Assembly (NCBI GenBank): GCA_943704525.1
Contig: CALSCQ010000870.1
Coordinates: 1-19,672 of the forward strand
Reading direction: 5' to 3'
DNA: 19,672 nt
Source: Pigoraptor vietnamica
Taxonomy: Eukaryota > Opisthokonta > Filasterea
Both the position numbers and the translations under genes were made by a program. Below, in pieces: positions 8,242-17,935 of the stretch. Below the pieces are notes generated by a model. It was not told the origin of the DNA, searched no databases, and saw only the letters and a program-made list of their open reading frames with translations. Each line of letters starts with the position of its first letter. Position 1 is the first letter of the stretch.

Positions 8242-9820
8242 ATGGAGCCCTCGCTAATCGCCGAGGCGTGCGACTATGCCATTGCGCACGGGATTGTGAT
8301 GGGCGGCGCAGTCGGACTCGAAGACCGTCCGCACGTCGTGACGCACGCGCCGTTCTGCCTCGAACCGTCGCCGTTTCCCGAGCGCGAATACCGCCGCGCG
8401 GTGGAACTGCAGCCGCATTTCAACGCGCTCATGGACAAGTGGGCACCTTGTTCCCCGTGCCGCATCGCATAACTGTGAGAAGTGTGCTGGGAGCGCAGTT
8501 ACGGATGGCCGTCTCTGTTGAGATCTCACTGTCCCTGAGCGGCTCCTCGCGCGTTTGAAACTGACGATGCTTTCCTAACGCAGGATCAGCTGCGACTACT
8601 CATTCCTCAAGGCCACGCTGGCGGGCGCCATACAGTCGGACTCGTTCACGGCGGGGCTGTGGCAGATTTACGAGGCGACGAGGGACGATGCCGACCCCCA
8701 AAAGATCACGCTCGGCCTGTTTCGCTCCGACTACATGCTCCACGACGGCAGCGGCGGACAGTCGGACATTCGCGAAGGCCGCATCAAGCAGGTCGAAATC
8801 AACACCATCGCCGCGTCGTTCGGTTCGCTCGGCACCTTCATGTCGGATCTTCACCTGTACTTTGCCCTCAGAGGGCCCCTTCCTCCTTCTCGCGATCGCC
8901 TCCCTCGCAACGGGGCCCTGGACGGCCTCGCCGCGGGCATCGCGCACGCGTGGCGGCTGTACTGTGCGGAGGAGGAGCGGCGACGCGGTGGTACGCCACC
9001 GTCGGTGCCTGTAGTCATGATGGTTGTGCAGCCTGGTGAGACCAACTCGTATGACCAGCGTCACCTCGAGCACAGGCTGTGGGAAGCGCACGGCGTGCGA
9101 CTCGTCCGCCGATCTCTTTCCGACGTCGCCGCGAGGGGCAGGCTGGATGCCGGCCTCCGCCTGACGATAGATGGCAACGAAATTGCGGTCGCGTACTTTC
9201 GTGCTGGTTACACGCCTCGCGACTTTCCATCGGAGAGCGAGTGGAACGCGCGCCTTATTATTGAGCGATCCCGCGCCATCAAGTGCCCCAACATTGCGGT
9301 GCACCTTGCCGGTGCCAAGAAAGTGCAGCAGGCCATCGCCGGCGCGGGCGTGCTGGAGCGGTTCGTGTCGGACCCGTCGGTTGCGCGGCGGCTGCGTGAG
9401 TCGTTCACGGGGCTGTACTCGCTGGACGAGGGCCACGAGGGGGATGCGCACGCGCGCATGGCGCTGGAGCGACCATCGAGCTACGTGCTGAAGCCGCAGC
9501 GAGAGGGCGGCGGCAACAATATTTACGGCAGTGCGATAGTCGCCGCACTGCAGACAATGACGCCCACGGAACGGTCCGCGTTTATTCTCATGGACCTGAT
9601 CCAACCGCCCTCCGTCAGCAACATTTACGTGCGAAGGGGCGTTGCGACGCGCACGCAGATGGTGGGGGAGCTCGGCATTTTCGGCGCGATCGTAAGAGAG
9701 GGGGACGTCGTGTTGCGGAACGACGTGTGCGGCCACCTCTTGCGATCGAAGCCGTCCGGCGTCAACGACGGGGGCGTTGCGGCGGGTGTTGCTGTGCTCG
9801 ACAGCCCGTTGCTAGTATGA
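8242..9820 (+). CDS. GSS: Glutathione synthetase (eukaryotic type)
   Basis: Two exons, join(8242..8438, 8584..9820), encode 477 residues (human GSS is 474). The 145-bp intron has donor gtgggc and acceptor taacgcag, with a ctgac branch-like motif upstream; a Lys codon is split 2+1. The enzyme joins gamma-glutamylcysteine and glycine using ATP, the second step of glutathione synthesis, in the cytosol as a homodimer. Visible family motifs are QVEINTIAASFG around E137 (metal-binding Glu), VVQPGETNSYDQR, AYFRAGYTP, the glycine-rich ATP loop KPQREGGGNN at 369-378, and LLRSKPSGVNDGGVAAGVAV near the C-terminus. The order and spacing match eukaryotic GSS, which is unrelated in sequence to bacterial GshB. 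The stop codon is 24 bp from the stop of the convergent RABGGTB gene. Confidence 0.97.
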
Positions 9821-9844
9821 GCACGGCGTGGAAATGAAGTGCTG

Positions 9845-11522
9845 TTATGCTGTGTCTGCCTCGCATCTCCGTTCGACAGTCTCAGAGGTTGCGAGGATGT
9901 GTGTCGGAAGACAGTGGATCGGATCGACAGATAGCAGGCCGTCGGTGCCGAAAAGTGCCAGCGCTGCGACCGAAGCGAGAGAATGAGGGTAACACGAAAA
10001 CATCATGCAAACACGCTGAGTCTGTACACGTGGAAATATATCACGTGAATGGCAATGAGGACGCGGGTTGCCCGTGAAACAGCGAGAAGAGACTCACCGG
10101 CGATCGCAAAGTGCGTGTGGAAAATGTCCGCGTGCTCTCCGATCCTGGGTGACATGCCGCCCGATTCCGCGTTCTGCGCGAGGGAAAGAGTATGACACAA
10201 GAGTCCCATGTACAGAAGCCGTACTGCAATGTAACAACACACACACAATTGCCGAAAATTCGCTCACCTGGCACTTTAGAATGTACTCGCGCAGTGAAGA
10301 CGCGGACAGCCACTCCTTGCGACCGAGGATGGCGAGGGACGCCGCCACCCACCACGCATAACACGCCTGGAGGCACACAACGCAGGACGTCATTTCCAGT
10401 GCACCGCACAACATAATCAACGATATGTAATCTCAATGCTTGCAAACCCTCCACAGCAAACGACACACCACCCACATCCGCAGCCTTCTCCGGCCGTCCG
10501 TTTGTGCCCCCGCCCTCCACTTGGCGCTCCCCCAGCCACAACGCCAGCGTGTCCGCGCGGGGAAGGTCTTCGATGCGACCGGCAATCGCAAGAGCTGCGA
10601 GCGCGCAGAAGGCTGCACAAGCAAGCAGAGCCGCCACATCGCAAAGCGTTAAACTTGAGTTCTCCGTGGACACGCACGAGCCATCCGACAACAGTAAGGG
10701 GGAGACCCACTTTGTCCCGCGTGCGATTCCGCGCCCGGAATGGACCCAAACGCGCCGTCCGCATTCCTACACGCGAAAACGTGACGAACGGCGGCGCTGA
10801 CGTCGATGCGGCTCCCTTCGAGGCGTCCCAACAGGCGGAGTGTCGACAGCGCGCAGTACGTGAAGCGCGTGTCCGTTTCGCCAAACTCATCCCCGCGGAA
10901 GGAGCCGTCCGAATTCTGCAAGCCCTCGACGACTATTTGAAAACCCAGTGCTAAGGAGAACGGATTATCCTTCCACGTCCACAGGGCGATCAACGTCAGA
11001 GAGATGCATGCGCAAAGCGGATACACTGAACAATGGCGTCGGCGTCCAGAACGTCCACGCGACGCAGGAGAAACGCGACCTGCACGGCACTGAGAGTGTG
11101 CAGAACGTGCGCATCCTGTTCGCTATTACCAGCATATCCCCCTGACGGCGGTACGAAGGCGCTGAGGATTCAAGGCGCTCCACATAATTACGAACGACAC
11201 CATAGAACCCAGCCCCAGAAGAGTGGTAGCGACGAGTGCTCACTCACCATTCTTCCGGCGACATTTGTGCATCAACTCGAGAATAAGATCAGCGCGGAGG
11301 TCACCCTCGGCGCCCATCAGTGCCAGTGCGTGCAAACCCCAAAAGATGCCGCTCAGTCGGAGGTGTTGCGTCACGTAGTGCTCGAGATCATGCTTCTCCT
11401 GCGATTCATGGCCCACGCGTGTGTAGTGAGCAACGGAGCGCAGCACAGCTTGCAGTTTGAGCACCCACATATTCGTAGGTGCGTATGAACGCCTTGTGCT
11501 TGTCGCGCTCGAACGCACCCAT
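9845..11522 (-). CDS. RABGGTB: Rab geranylgeranyltransferase (GGTase-II) beta subunit
   Basis: Eight exons on the minus strand: 11522-11469, 11398-11248, 11141-11025, 10932-10711, 10612-10476, 10366-10268, 10173-10098 and 9963-9845, giving 324 residues (human 331). With the alpha subunit and Rab escort protein it attaches geranylgeranyl groups to C-terminal cysteines of Rab GTPases. Prenyltransferase repeats are clear: YVTQHLRLSGIFWGLHAL, VEGLQNSDGSFRGDEFGETD, NADGAFGSIPGAESHAGQ, GGGTNGRPEKAAD and ESGGMSPRIGEHADIFHTHF. The zinc ligands are D227, C229 and H279, matching human D238, C240 and H290. The start MGAFERDKHKAFIRTYEY omits the extra N-terminal residues of the mammalian protein. All intron phases agree. 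Intron 3 (11024-10933) is unusual, with a GTATCC donor and an AAATAG acceptor. It shares the divergent spacer 11523-11850 with the TFIIIC-like gene. Confidence 0.95.
10933..11024 (-). other. Candidate U12-type intron in RABGGTB (intron 3)
   Basis: A 92-bp intron in phase 1. Its donor begins gtatccgctt, close to the minor-spliceosome consensus GTATCCTTT, and gttctccttagc lies about 20 nt before the acceptor, close to the TTCCTTRAY branch consensus. It is the only intron in the window with these features and one of few without a GTG donor. Confidence 0.45.
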
Positions 11523-11850
11523 CCTGGCAGTCGCGCACAACACACGACAGTGCGGCCAATGCCGAGCAAAGGTAAACGAGCGGGGTTTTCAGTAGGCCGG
11601 CTTTGTGGATGTAACATTTTGAGCGCGTGTTACGCATTTTTCCGTTCTCCCGCCATTTTACTGGGGCAGACCAATTTGACATGTGTGCACATCCCAACGC
11701 ATTCTATTCTTCATAACTCAGCGCATCCACGCGTGGCTGACATTGTCGAAGAGCATCTCTTTCCTCCCTTGCTTTTGGGTGTTCCGCAATGGTGTGAATT
11801 GGGCGATTGGAACTAACGGCGTGACGTGGACACGCACCTCTTGAGCAATC
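11523..11850. promoter_or_regulatory. Divergent spacer between RABGGTB and the TFIIIC-like gene
   Basis: This 328-bp gap between two opposed start codons must hold both promoters and leaders. No clear TATA element is seen. ggccaatgcc at about 11553 is CCAAT-like. Confidence 0.5.
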
Positions 11851-14516
11851 ATGCCGGTATGTATGTTGCGCATCTTTTCCTCATCCACTCGGCAAACTTC
11901 TTTTCTTTTGCATGATGAAGTGCGCCAAGCAACACACACTGACGCCACACCATCCCTGTACGACACGCATCAAAGATCTTCGTCTGCTCAACGTGTGGCA
12001 AGGAGTACAAGAGCGAAAAGTGGTTCGACACGCACGTGCGCGAGTGCGCGTCCACATCCACCCAGGGCGGTTCCGCCGCGCAGACAGCGTCGACGCGAGA
12101 GGCGTCAAGCGGCGCACAAGAGGTATGCCTGGCTCTGTGTTGGGTTATTGTACTTCGCCTCAGCCTGTTTTACGCTGACAAACTTTCATTCACTGCGCCT
12201 TTCCAGCCCAAGCAGCACACGTGCGCAAAATGCGGACAAAATTTCAAAACGGCGAGCGCGCAGCGCGTTCACTCGAAGCTATGTGGTGTGGAACAGTCCG
12301 GTGGACCTTCCGGGGCCGATCGGAGTGCGGAACAGCGCGATACCTCGCACGCGGATCCGTCGGTCACGCCTTCTAGCTCGTCCTCGGTCGACCCGCGCGT
12401 CCTTCCGCGCCAGTGCTGGTGCACGCACAGCGACTGCCTATTCGAAAGCGAGGACCCCGAGGACCTCGCGTCGCACCGCGCAAAGCACGACAATCGCGCC
12501 CACCCGCGCAAGTCGGCGTCGTCGGTGTTCAAGTGCAGGGAGCGCTTTGCGAAGGGCCTCTTCCACACGCCCACCGTCGATCCGTCGAGAGAGTGCAGGT
12601 GCAGCGTCTGCAACCGCACCGATCACGACGATGCCATCATCATGTGCTCCGTCTGCTTCAAGTTTCTCCACTTTTGGTGCGACGGCAGCATCTGCGACAA
12701 GACGAACCCGCCGTACTACTGGATCTGCGCGGGCTGTCGAGGTCCCAGCCCGTACGCGTGCCACCACAGAGACTGCGACAAACGCTTCACGTCGTTCAAG
12801 GCCCATTACGACCACATGGAGCGCCACAAGGTCGAGGGAGAAAACGTCGCCGCGGGCCGACGCGCCAAGAAGAGACCCGCGGAATCGGCGCCCGAGGAGT
12901 CGTCGGCGGGCGAAGGCGCGCGGCCAAAGAGGCGAGCCGCCGCGAAGGCGATTGAGAAGGTGCGTGTGGCCGTGGACGGCGACGGGGAGGGCGCAGAGGC
13001 AAGCCGGGACGATAGCTTTGAGAACGGGGCTGAGGACGATTCGGGCGACGAGGGTGGCGCTGCGCAAAGGCGAAGTCGCCGGCGTGTGGCGAGCGAGGAC
13101 GGGGAGCGCCCGACCACGGACGCTCACAGCGTCCTCCACCCGCTGCCCGCGATGTTCTCGCAAGCGAGAATGCCGGAGAGCTTCGTGCGCTCCGCATCCT
13201 CTCTGTCGGTTCGAGAGAACGGAAACGACCGACCTGCCGTTGTCGTTCCCCCTTGGGAGGGGCGCAGAATCGGCGACGACCTCTGGTTCGCCAACGCAGG
13301 CGGGCCCGTCACGGCGGCCGAGTGGGCGCCGGTGCCTGACGGCAGTCCGGTGCAGTACTTTGCGGTCGCGACGCGGAAGGACGTCAGCGAGAGGCGGGAA
13401 GTGCGGCGCCACGAGGGGCCAGGCGTCGTGCAGATTTGGTGCGTCGAAGAAAGGGCCGACCCGTTCCTCGCGATGGCGATTGTGCACGACAACGGACACG
13501 CGCTGGGCCTCGCCTGGTGTCCGCTGAACCGCGCCCCAGCGGACGTCGATGCCGGCTCCAACGGCGCTCTTCCGCGCATCGGGCTGCTCGCTGTTGCGTT
13601 CTCCGCTGGCGCCGTGGCCGTGTACGCCGTGCCAAGGATGGGCGCTGCGACCAACGAGCGACGCCCTCAGATTTTGCGGGTGATACCGGCGAAGATGCTC
13701 TGCGTTCCGGACGCGATTCCTACGTGCGTGGCGTGGTCGGCGACCGGCTCTGTAGTGTACGCCGGTTGCGATGACGGGCATGTCGCCGTTTTCCGGCTGC
13801 GGCCGCCCGAGTCACAGGGTGGCGGCCTGGTCAATCCAGTCACCAGCCGCATATGGGCGGGCGACAAGGTATTGCCCGTCTCGCGCGTGCGCGCGCACCG
13901 CTGTCCAGTGCGCTGCGTCGCGGCGTCTCCTTTCGACGACAACCAGATTGCGAGCTCTGGCTACGAACCGCACGTGCGCGTCTGGAACGTGGAGGACGCC
14001 TGTGAGCCCGCTGCCGAGAGCGTCGCGGCCACGGGCTTCCCGGCCGATATGACATGGGAGAGTGGGCAACACGTCACCATTGCGTCCGAGGAGGGCTCGC
14101 GCATCGTTTCGTTCGCCGATCCCAAGCATGTCGTGGCGGGGACGGCCACGCGCCACGTGACTGGCGCCTGGAGCGTGTCGAGCGGGCCTTTGCAGTTGGT
14201 CGCGTCGGGCGGATGCGACGGGTCTGTGCGTCTGTCGGACACGCGGCGCTCTCGTTTCAAGCTGAGCTATGTCTACCAGCTTGTGCCTCAGCCCGAGTCG
14301 CCGTCGACTGTTGTGTGGTCCAGGGGACAGCTGCGGTCCGAGTCGCCCGAGGGGAACGAGGGGGAACCGTCCCGCGACTGCAAAGTGTTCCCCGACGCGC
14401 GCCTGTTCATTACGCGCGTGAGGTGGAACGGAAATGCTGGTCAACGTAACTGGCTGTTGTCGGCCTCAGGGAGCGGCTTTGTGCGCGGGGATCTGATCAA
14501 TTCTGTGGGACTGTAA
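11851..14516 (+). CDS. Zinc-finger/PHD/WD40 protein, TFIIIC WD40-subunit-like
   Basis: Three exons, join(11851..11856, 11976..12122, 12207..14516), encode 820 residues. Exon 1 is only ATGCCG before a gtatgt donor. Two C2HC fingers with identical spacing open the protein: C6-x2-C9-x12-H22-x3-C26 and C57-x2-C60-x12-H73-x3-C77. A C2H2 finger follows (C123, C128, H141, H145), then a PHD finger (C183, C186, C198, C201, H206, C209, C225, C228) and another C2H2 finger (C236, C241, H254, H258). Next come basic clusters (RRAKKRP, RPKRRAAAK) that look like nuclear signals, an acidic linker, and a WD40 region from about 390 to the end. The WD40 part (GLLAVAFSAGAVAVYAVPR, CVAWSATGSVVYAGCDDGHV, VRAHRCPVRCVAAS, ASSGYEPHVRVWNVEDA) resembles TFIIIC subunit GTF3C2/Tfc6, suggesting a nuclear Pol III or chromatin role. 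That assignment is inference from blade order; a generic WD40 chromatin protein is the alternative. Intron 2 (84 bp) is stop-free and 3n. Confidence 0.8.
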
Positions 14517-15219
14517 CAACCAAATGAAGTCTCTAGTGCTGAAATTGAGAAAGATAAGAGGCGAAGGCCCTTTGTGTGTTCCTTGAAACCAAACGTTCAT
14601 GCCTGGAAGCGCGACACAATTCGCCCCGCAATAGCCATCTCAGTATGGTGGAAAGGGTGCGACGTCGCACGCATTTTCCGTCTAGTAGCGGAACAGGCGC
14701 GTGTTGGCATCTCTGACGCGCGCTAATTGCGAAACAGGCGCGTATGAAGCATGTGGCATGCTCGTTTTCAACGAAGTGGAGCGTGGAGCCACTCCCCTCG
14801 CCCATTGGCTGGGGCGTTTGCGCAGTGCGTCGATTTTACCGCCCTCTGAAAACGCATGGACAGACATAGGGTGGATGTTACAGTGGATTGCATGGTGGAT
14901 GTTAGATCCCATAGCTAAGGCGGGTGTTCTGTGTTCCACTGATAGTCTCTGGAGGGTACGGTGGGTGTTAGAGTGGCCAATCGTCGCAGAGGGCGCCATC
15001 ATGTGACATGTGCGTGCCGCTGTTTGGGGCTATTTTCCCGCTCACACACACACACACACGCGCACACGCACTTCCACACAAGCCCTCCGATGCCACGTGC
15101 ACATCGAACTGCAGAGAACATCGGCACCATCACGAAGCGTTCATTGAAAGCGTGCGTGGGCAGTGGCCCTCAATTGTCATCCAAACACGAAATTCTCTCT
15201 GGCGGTCTGCGTTTTTAAG
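14517..15219. other. Spacer between the TFIIIC-like and sphingomyelinase genes
   Basis: No gene is supported in this 703-bp head-to-tail gap. It holds imperfect copies of gtggatgtta (about 14871, 14892, 14959), an (AC)n tract at 15042-15070, and the presumed sphingomyelinase promoter. Confidence 0.5.
15042..15070. repeat. (AC)n microsatellite
   Basis: Short AC tract with CG interruptions, 150 bp upstream of the sphingomyelinase start. Confidence 0.9.
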
Positions 15220-17583
15220 ATGCGCTGCGCCGTCGTCCTCGTCGCGTGCATCGCGCTTACGGGCCTCTGCCTCGCAAAGCCCGTGGCACAGCGCTCGATT
15301 CCTCTCGATACGCCCCTGAGGGACATTCCGCTGTTCTATGGCACGGATGCCGTCGCCGAGTTCCTGCTTCCCACGACGTCCCTCCCGCGGCCCTCGGTCG
15401 ACGTGCTTGGCGATGCGTCCGGCATCCTGCCCACAAAGTGCGACCTGTGCAAGGTGTTTGTGCAGCTTGCAAACGACTACATTATGGGCAACAAGACGCT
15501 CGGAGAGCTTGAGAGTGTGGCGAACGACGTCTGCGTTGTTGGTGAGTCTGGCCTGCTGAAATCCTTTGTCGGTGGCTATGCGCTTGATACTGTCGGGGGC
15601 TATGCGCTTGATACTGACCCAGGTCCCACAACAGTGCTCAAGGATGCCACCAGCTGGGATCCGAAGCTCGTCTGCCCCGGCCTCATGCGCGCGTATGCTC
15701 CGCCGGTCGTCTTCATCCTCCTTCAGCTTGCGCTCTCTCCGGACGACGTGTGCGGGCGGCTCGGCTTTTGCACGGCGCAGTCCGCCGCCACCACAGTGCC
15801 GGTCGAAGATTCCGAAGCGACCCTTCTCGTGACCGGCAAGAAGGCACCCGCGCCGGCGCCGGAGGTTCGCGCGTCGCTGCCCAAGGACGGGAAGGTGTTC
15901 CGCGTGCTGCAGCTCAGCGACATGCACGTGGACGCCAAGTACCAAGAGGGCTCGAACGCGCAGTGCGGGCGGCTCACGTGCTGCCGCGCGGAATACGGCA
16001 CGGGCACTGCTGGCTACTGGGGCGACTACAACTGCGACCTGCCCCTTCGGACGATTTCGCACGCGCTTGACTTCATCAAGGCGATGGAACCGCGACCCGA
16101 CCTTGTTGTGTGGACGGGTGCGTGGGCGACTGGTCCATTTTGCGCTGCGAGTGCGCTGTGTCTATATGATTTGGGTGTTGCTGGAGAGCAGGAGTCTCTG
16201 CGAGCTTGCATGTGCGTGTAGTTAGGATACGTGACGTCCTCGCCCCATTATTACACCGGCCATGTGCTGACGTGCGACCGAACCTCCAACATGCGCAGGC
16301 GACAACCCTCCCCACGACCTGAACGAGGAGAATGACGAGACGCAGATTGTCGCGTCGTCCGTCGTTGCCACGCTCATCCGCGATCACCTCGCGGACTTTG
16401 CCGTCGCGCCGTGCCTCGGGAACCATGGTGGGCACTCGTGCGGGGAGGGGCGCAAATCCAGTAGTTGTTGTTGTCAGGCAATGCCTCGCGTTTTCGATGT
16501 CGATTGTCTTTGCGGTATCAGAGGCTCTCTACGATCGCGCTGGTCAATCGCCTCGAAACACCATGCGCGTTCTCAACAAGCACGTTCTCACGAGTCTGTG
16601 TACCTTCCCACCATTCAGAGGGCTTCCCCGCCAATCTCTACTACCAGCCGACATACGCGTGGCTCACCGACGGCCTCGCCGAGCTGTGGTCCGCGTGGCT
16701 GCCGGAGGACGCCCTCAACTCGTTCCGCAACGCCGGCTATTACACGATGCTCGTGCGCCCCGGCCTCCGGGTGGTCGCGCTCAACACGCAGTACGGCTAC
16801 CAGGAAAACTTCTACTTTGTGCTCAACAGCGACGTCCCCGCGGTCGAGGTGTACGCAAACTGGCTCAACGCGACGCTGGCCGCCGCGCGCGCCGCCGGGG
16901 AGCGCGTCCTCCTCCTCGGCCACGTGCCGCCGGGCCAGCCGGACGCGATCGAGTCGTATGGCAAGATGCACCGCGAGATCATTATGGAGTATTCGTCGAT
17001 CATTGCGCTGCAGGCATTTGGCCACACGCACCTCGACCAGTTTGAGGTCGTGCGCGCCAAGACGGGCAACGTGACGGGCGATCCCGCCGGCGTTGCGTTT
17101 ATCGCGCCGTCCATGACCACCTACACGCACCTGAACCCGTCCTTCCGCGTGTACGAGTTTGACGACGCGACGATGGAGCTTCTCGACTTCAAGCAGTATT
17201 TCATGAACCTCACCAAGGCGAACGACGTTGCCGCGCACGAGCTCGCGTCTGGCGTCTCGGCGCCTGACATGACGCCGCCGAGCTTCGAACTCGAGTACAG
17301 TGCGCGCGATGCGTACGGCCTCGCGAGCATGGCACCGTCCGAGTGGCTGAGGATGTCGGATCGAATGGCGACGGACAACGACCTTCTCGCTCTGTACTAC
17401 AAGCACCGGAGCACGTCGGCGCGCAACGGCACGTGCGACTTTGTGTGCCGGCGGACGATTGTGTGCATGACGCGGTCCGCGTCCGTGGACGAGTTTGCGC
17501 TGTGCATGGGGGGCAAGAGCGAGGACGAGAAGCTTGCGCGAAGGCAGGACGGCGTCGATGTCTACCACGAACGATACTGCTGA
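15220..17583 (+). CDS. SMPD1: Acid sphingomyelinase (sphingomyelin phosphodiesterase)
   Basis: Four exons, join(15220..15541, 15635..16117, 16299..16427, 16619..17583), give 632 residues (human SMPD1 is 631). It hydrolyses sphingomyelin to ceramide and phosphocholine in lysosomes or outside the cell. The start MRCAVVLVACIALTGLCLA is a signal peptide. A saposin B-type domain begins near 74 (C74-x2-C77, C105). The calcineurin-like metallophosphoesterase domain shows LSDMHVD (D203, H205), WTGDNPPHD (D270), GNHE (N310, H311), LGHVPPG (H413) and FGHTHLDQFE (H447, H449). The C-terminal NGTCDFVCRRTIVC matches the family's disulphide-rich tail. The N-glycosylation sequons NKT, NAT, NVT, NLT and NGT fit a secreted enzyme. 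Intron 1 has two possible acceptors (15634 or 15622), both in frame, and is stop-free. SMPDL3-type enzymes lack the saposin domain, so ASM is preferred. Confidence 0.93.
15567..15614 (+). repeat. 24-bp tandem duplication inside sphingomyelinase intron 1
   Basis: Two adjacent 24-bp units (15567-15590 and 15591-15614) differ at one base (ggtgg versus ggggg). They lie in the 93-bp intron, and the 24-bp length keeps its length a multiple of three. Confidence 0.92.
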
Positions 17584-17793
17584 GAGAAGCCGACTGCGTG
17601 TTGCAGTGTGACTAGTGCGTGTACATATTGTCTGAGATACGCTGGGCTTGATTGGGTGCGTGCGTTTGCGGCGCGTGCGTGACTATGTGCGCCTGTTGGA
17701 TGGGCGCTAGAATGAAAAAAATTGGAAAACTGAGCTGTCGCCGCCGTTTGCATTGGATTTCGTCTCTGTGTGTGTGTGTGTGTGCGTACGTGC

Positions 17794-17879
<86 letters not shown>

Positions 17880-17935
17880 CTGTTAAGTACACTACCGTAC
17901 TGAGGCAGCCAATATTTCTCGTCTTAAACTTTTTT
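17584..17935. other. Convergent 3' spacer between sphingomyelinase and CTNNBL1
   Basis: Tail-to-tail gap of 352 bp carrying both 3' UTRs, dominated by a (TG)n tract. No gene is seen. Confidence 0.6.
17766..17877. repeat. (TG)n microsatellite
   Basis: About 110 bp of TG dinucleotides, interrupted once at about 17784-17798 by gcgtacgtgcgtgcg. It lies about 60 bp downstream of the CTNNBL1 stop on the minus strand, where it reads as (CA)n. Confidence 0.97.

Noticed and set aside
8600-9736. 378-residue minus-strand open frame
   Set aside because: It is antisense to GSS exon 2, whose protein is unmistakable.
11851-13527. 558-residue plus-strand open frame overlapping the TFIIIC-like gene
   Set aside because: It is a different frame from the exon with zinc ligands and WD40 motifs, and consists of Arg/Ser/Thr-rich low-complexity sequence typical of a GC-rich shadow frame.
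12438-13781. 447-residue minus-strand open frame
   Set aside because: It lies antisense to the TFIIIC-like exon 3, has no recognisable motif, and has shadow-frame composition.
14701-15006. 101-residue plus-strand open frame in the spacer before sphingomyelinase
   Set aside because: It opens with GTG, not ATG, has no family resemblance, and its Trp-rich part comes from the short gtggatgtta repeats.
15130-16062. 310-residue minus-strand open frame
   Set aside because: It is antisense to the sphingomyelinase exons and has no family resemblance.
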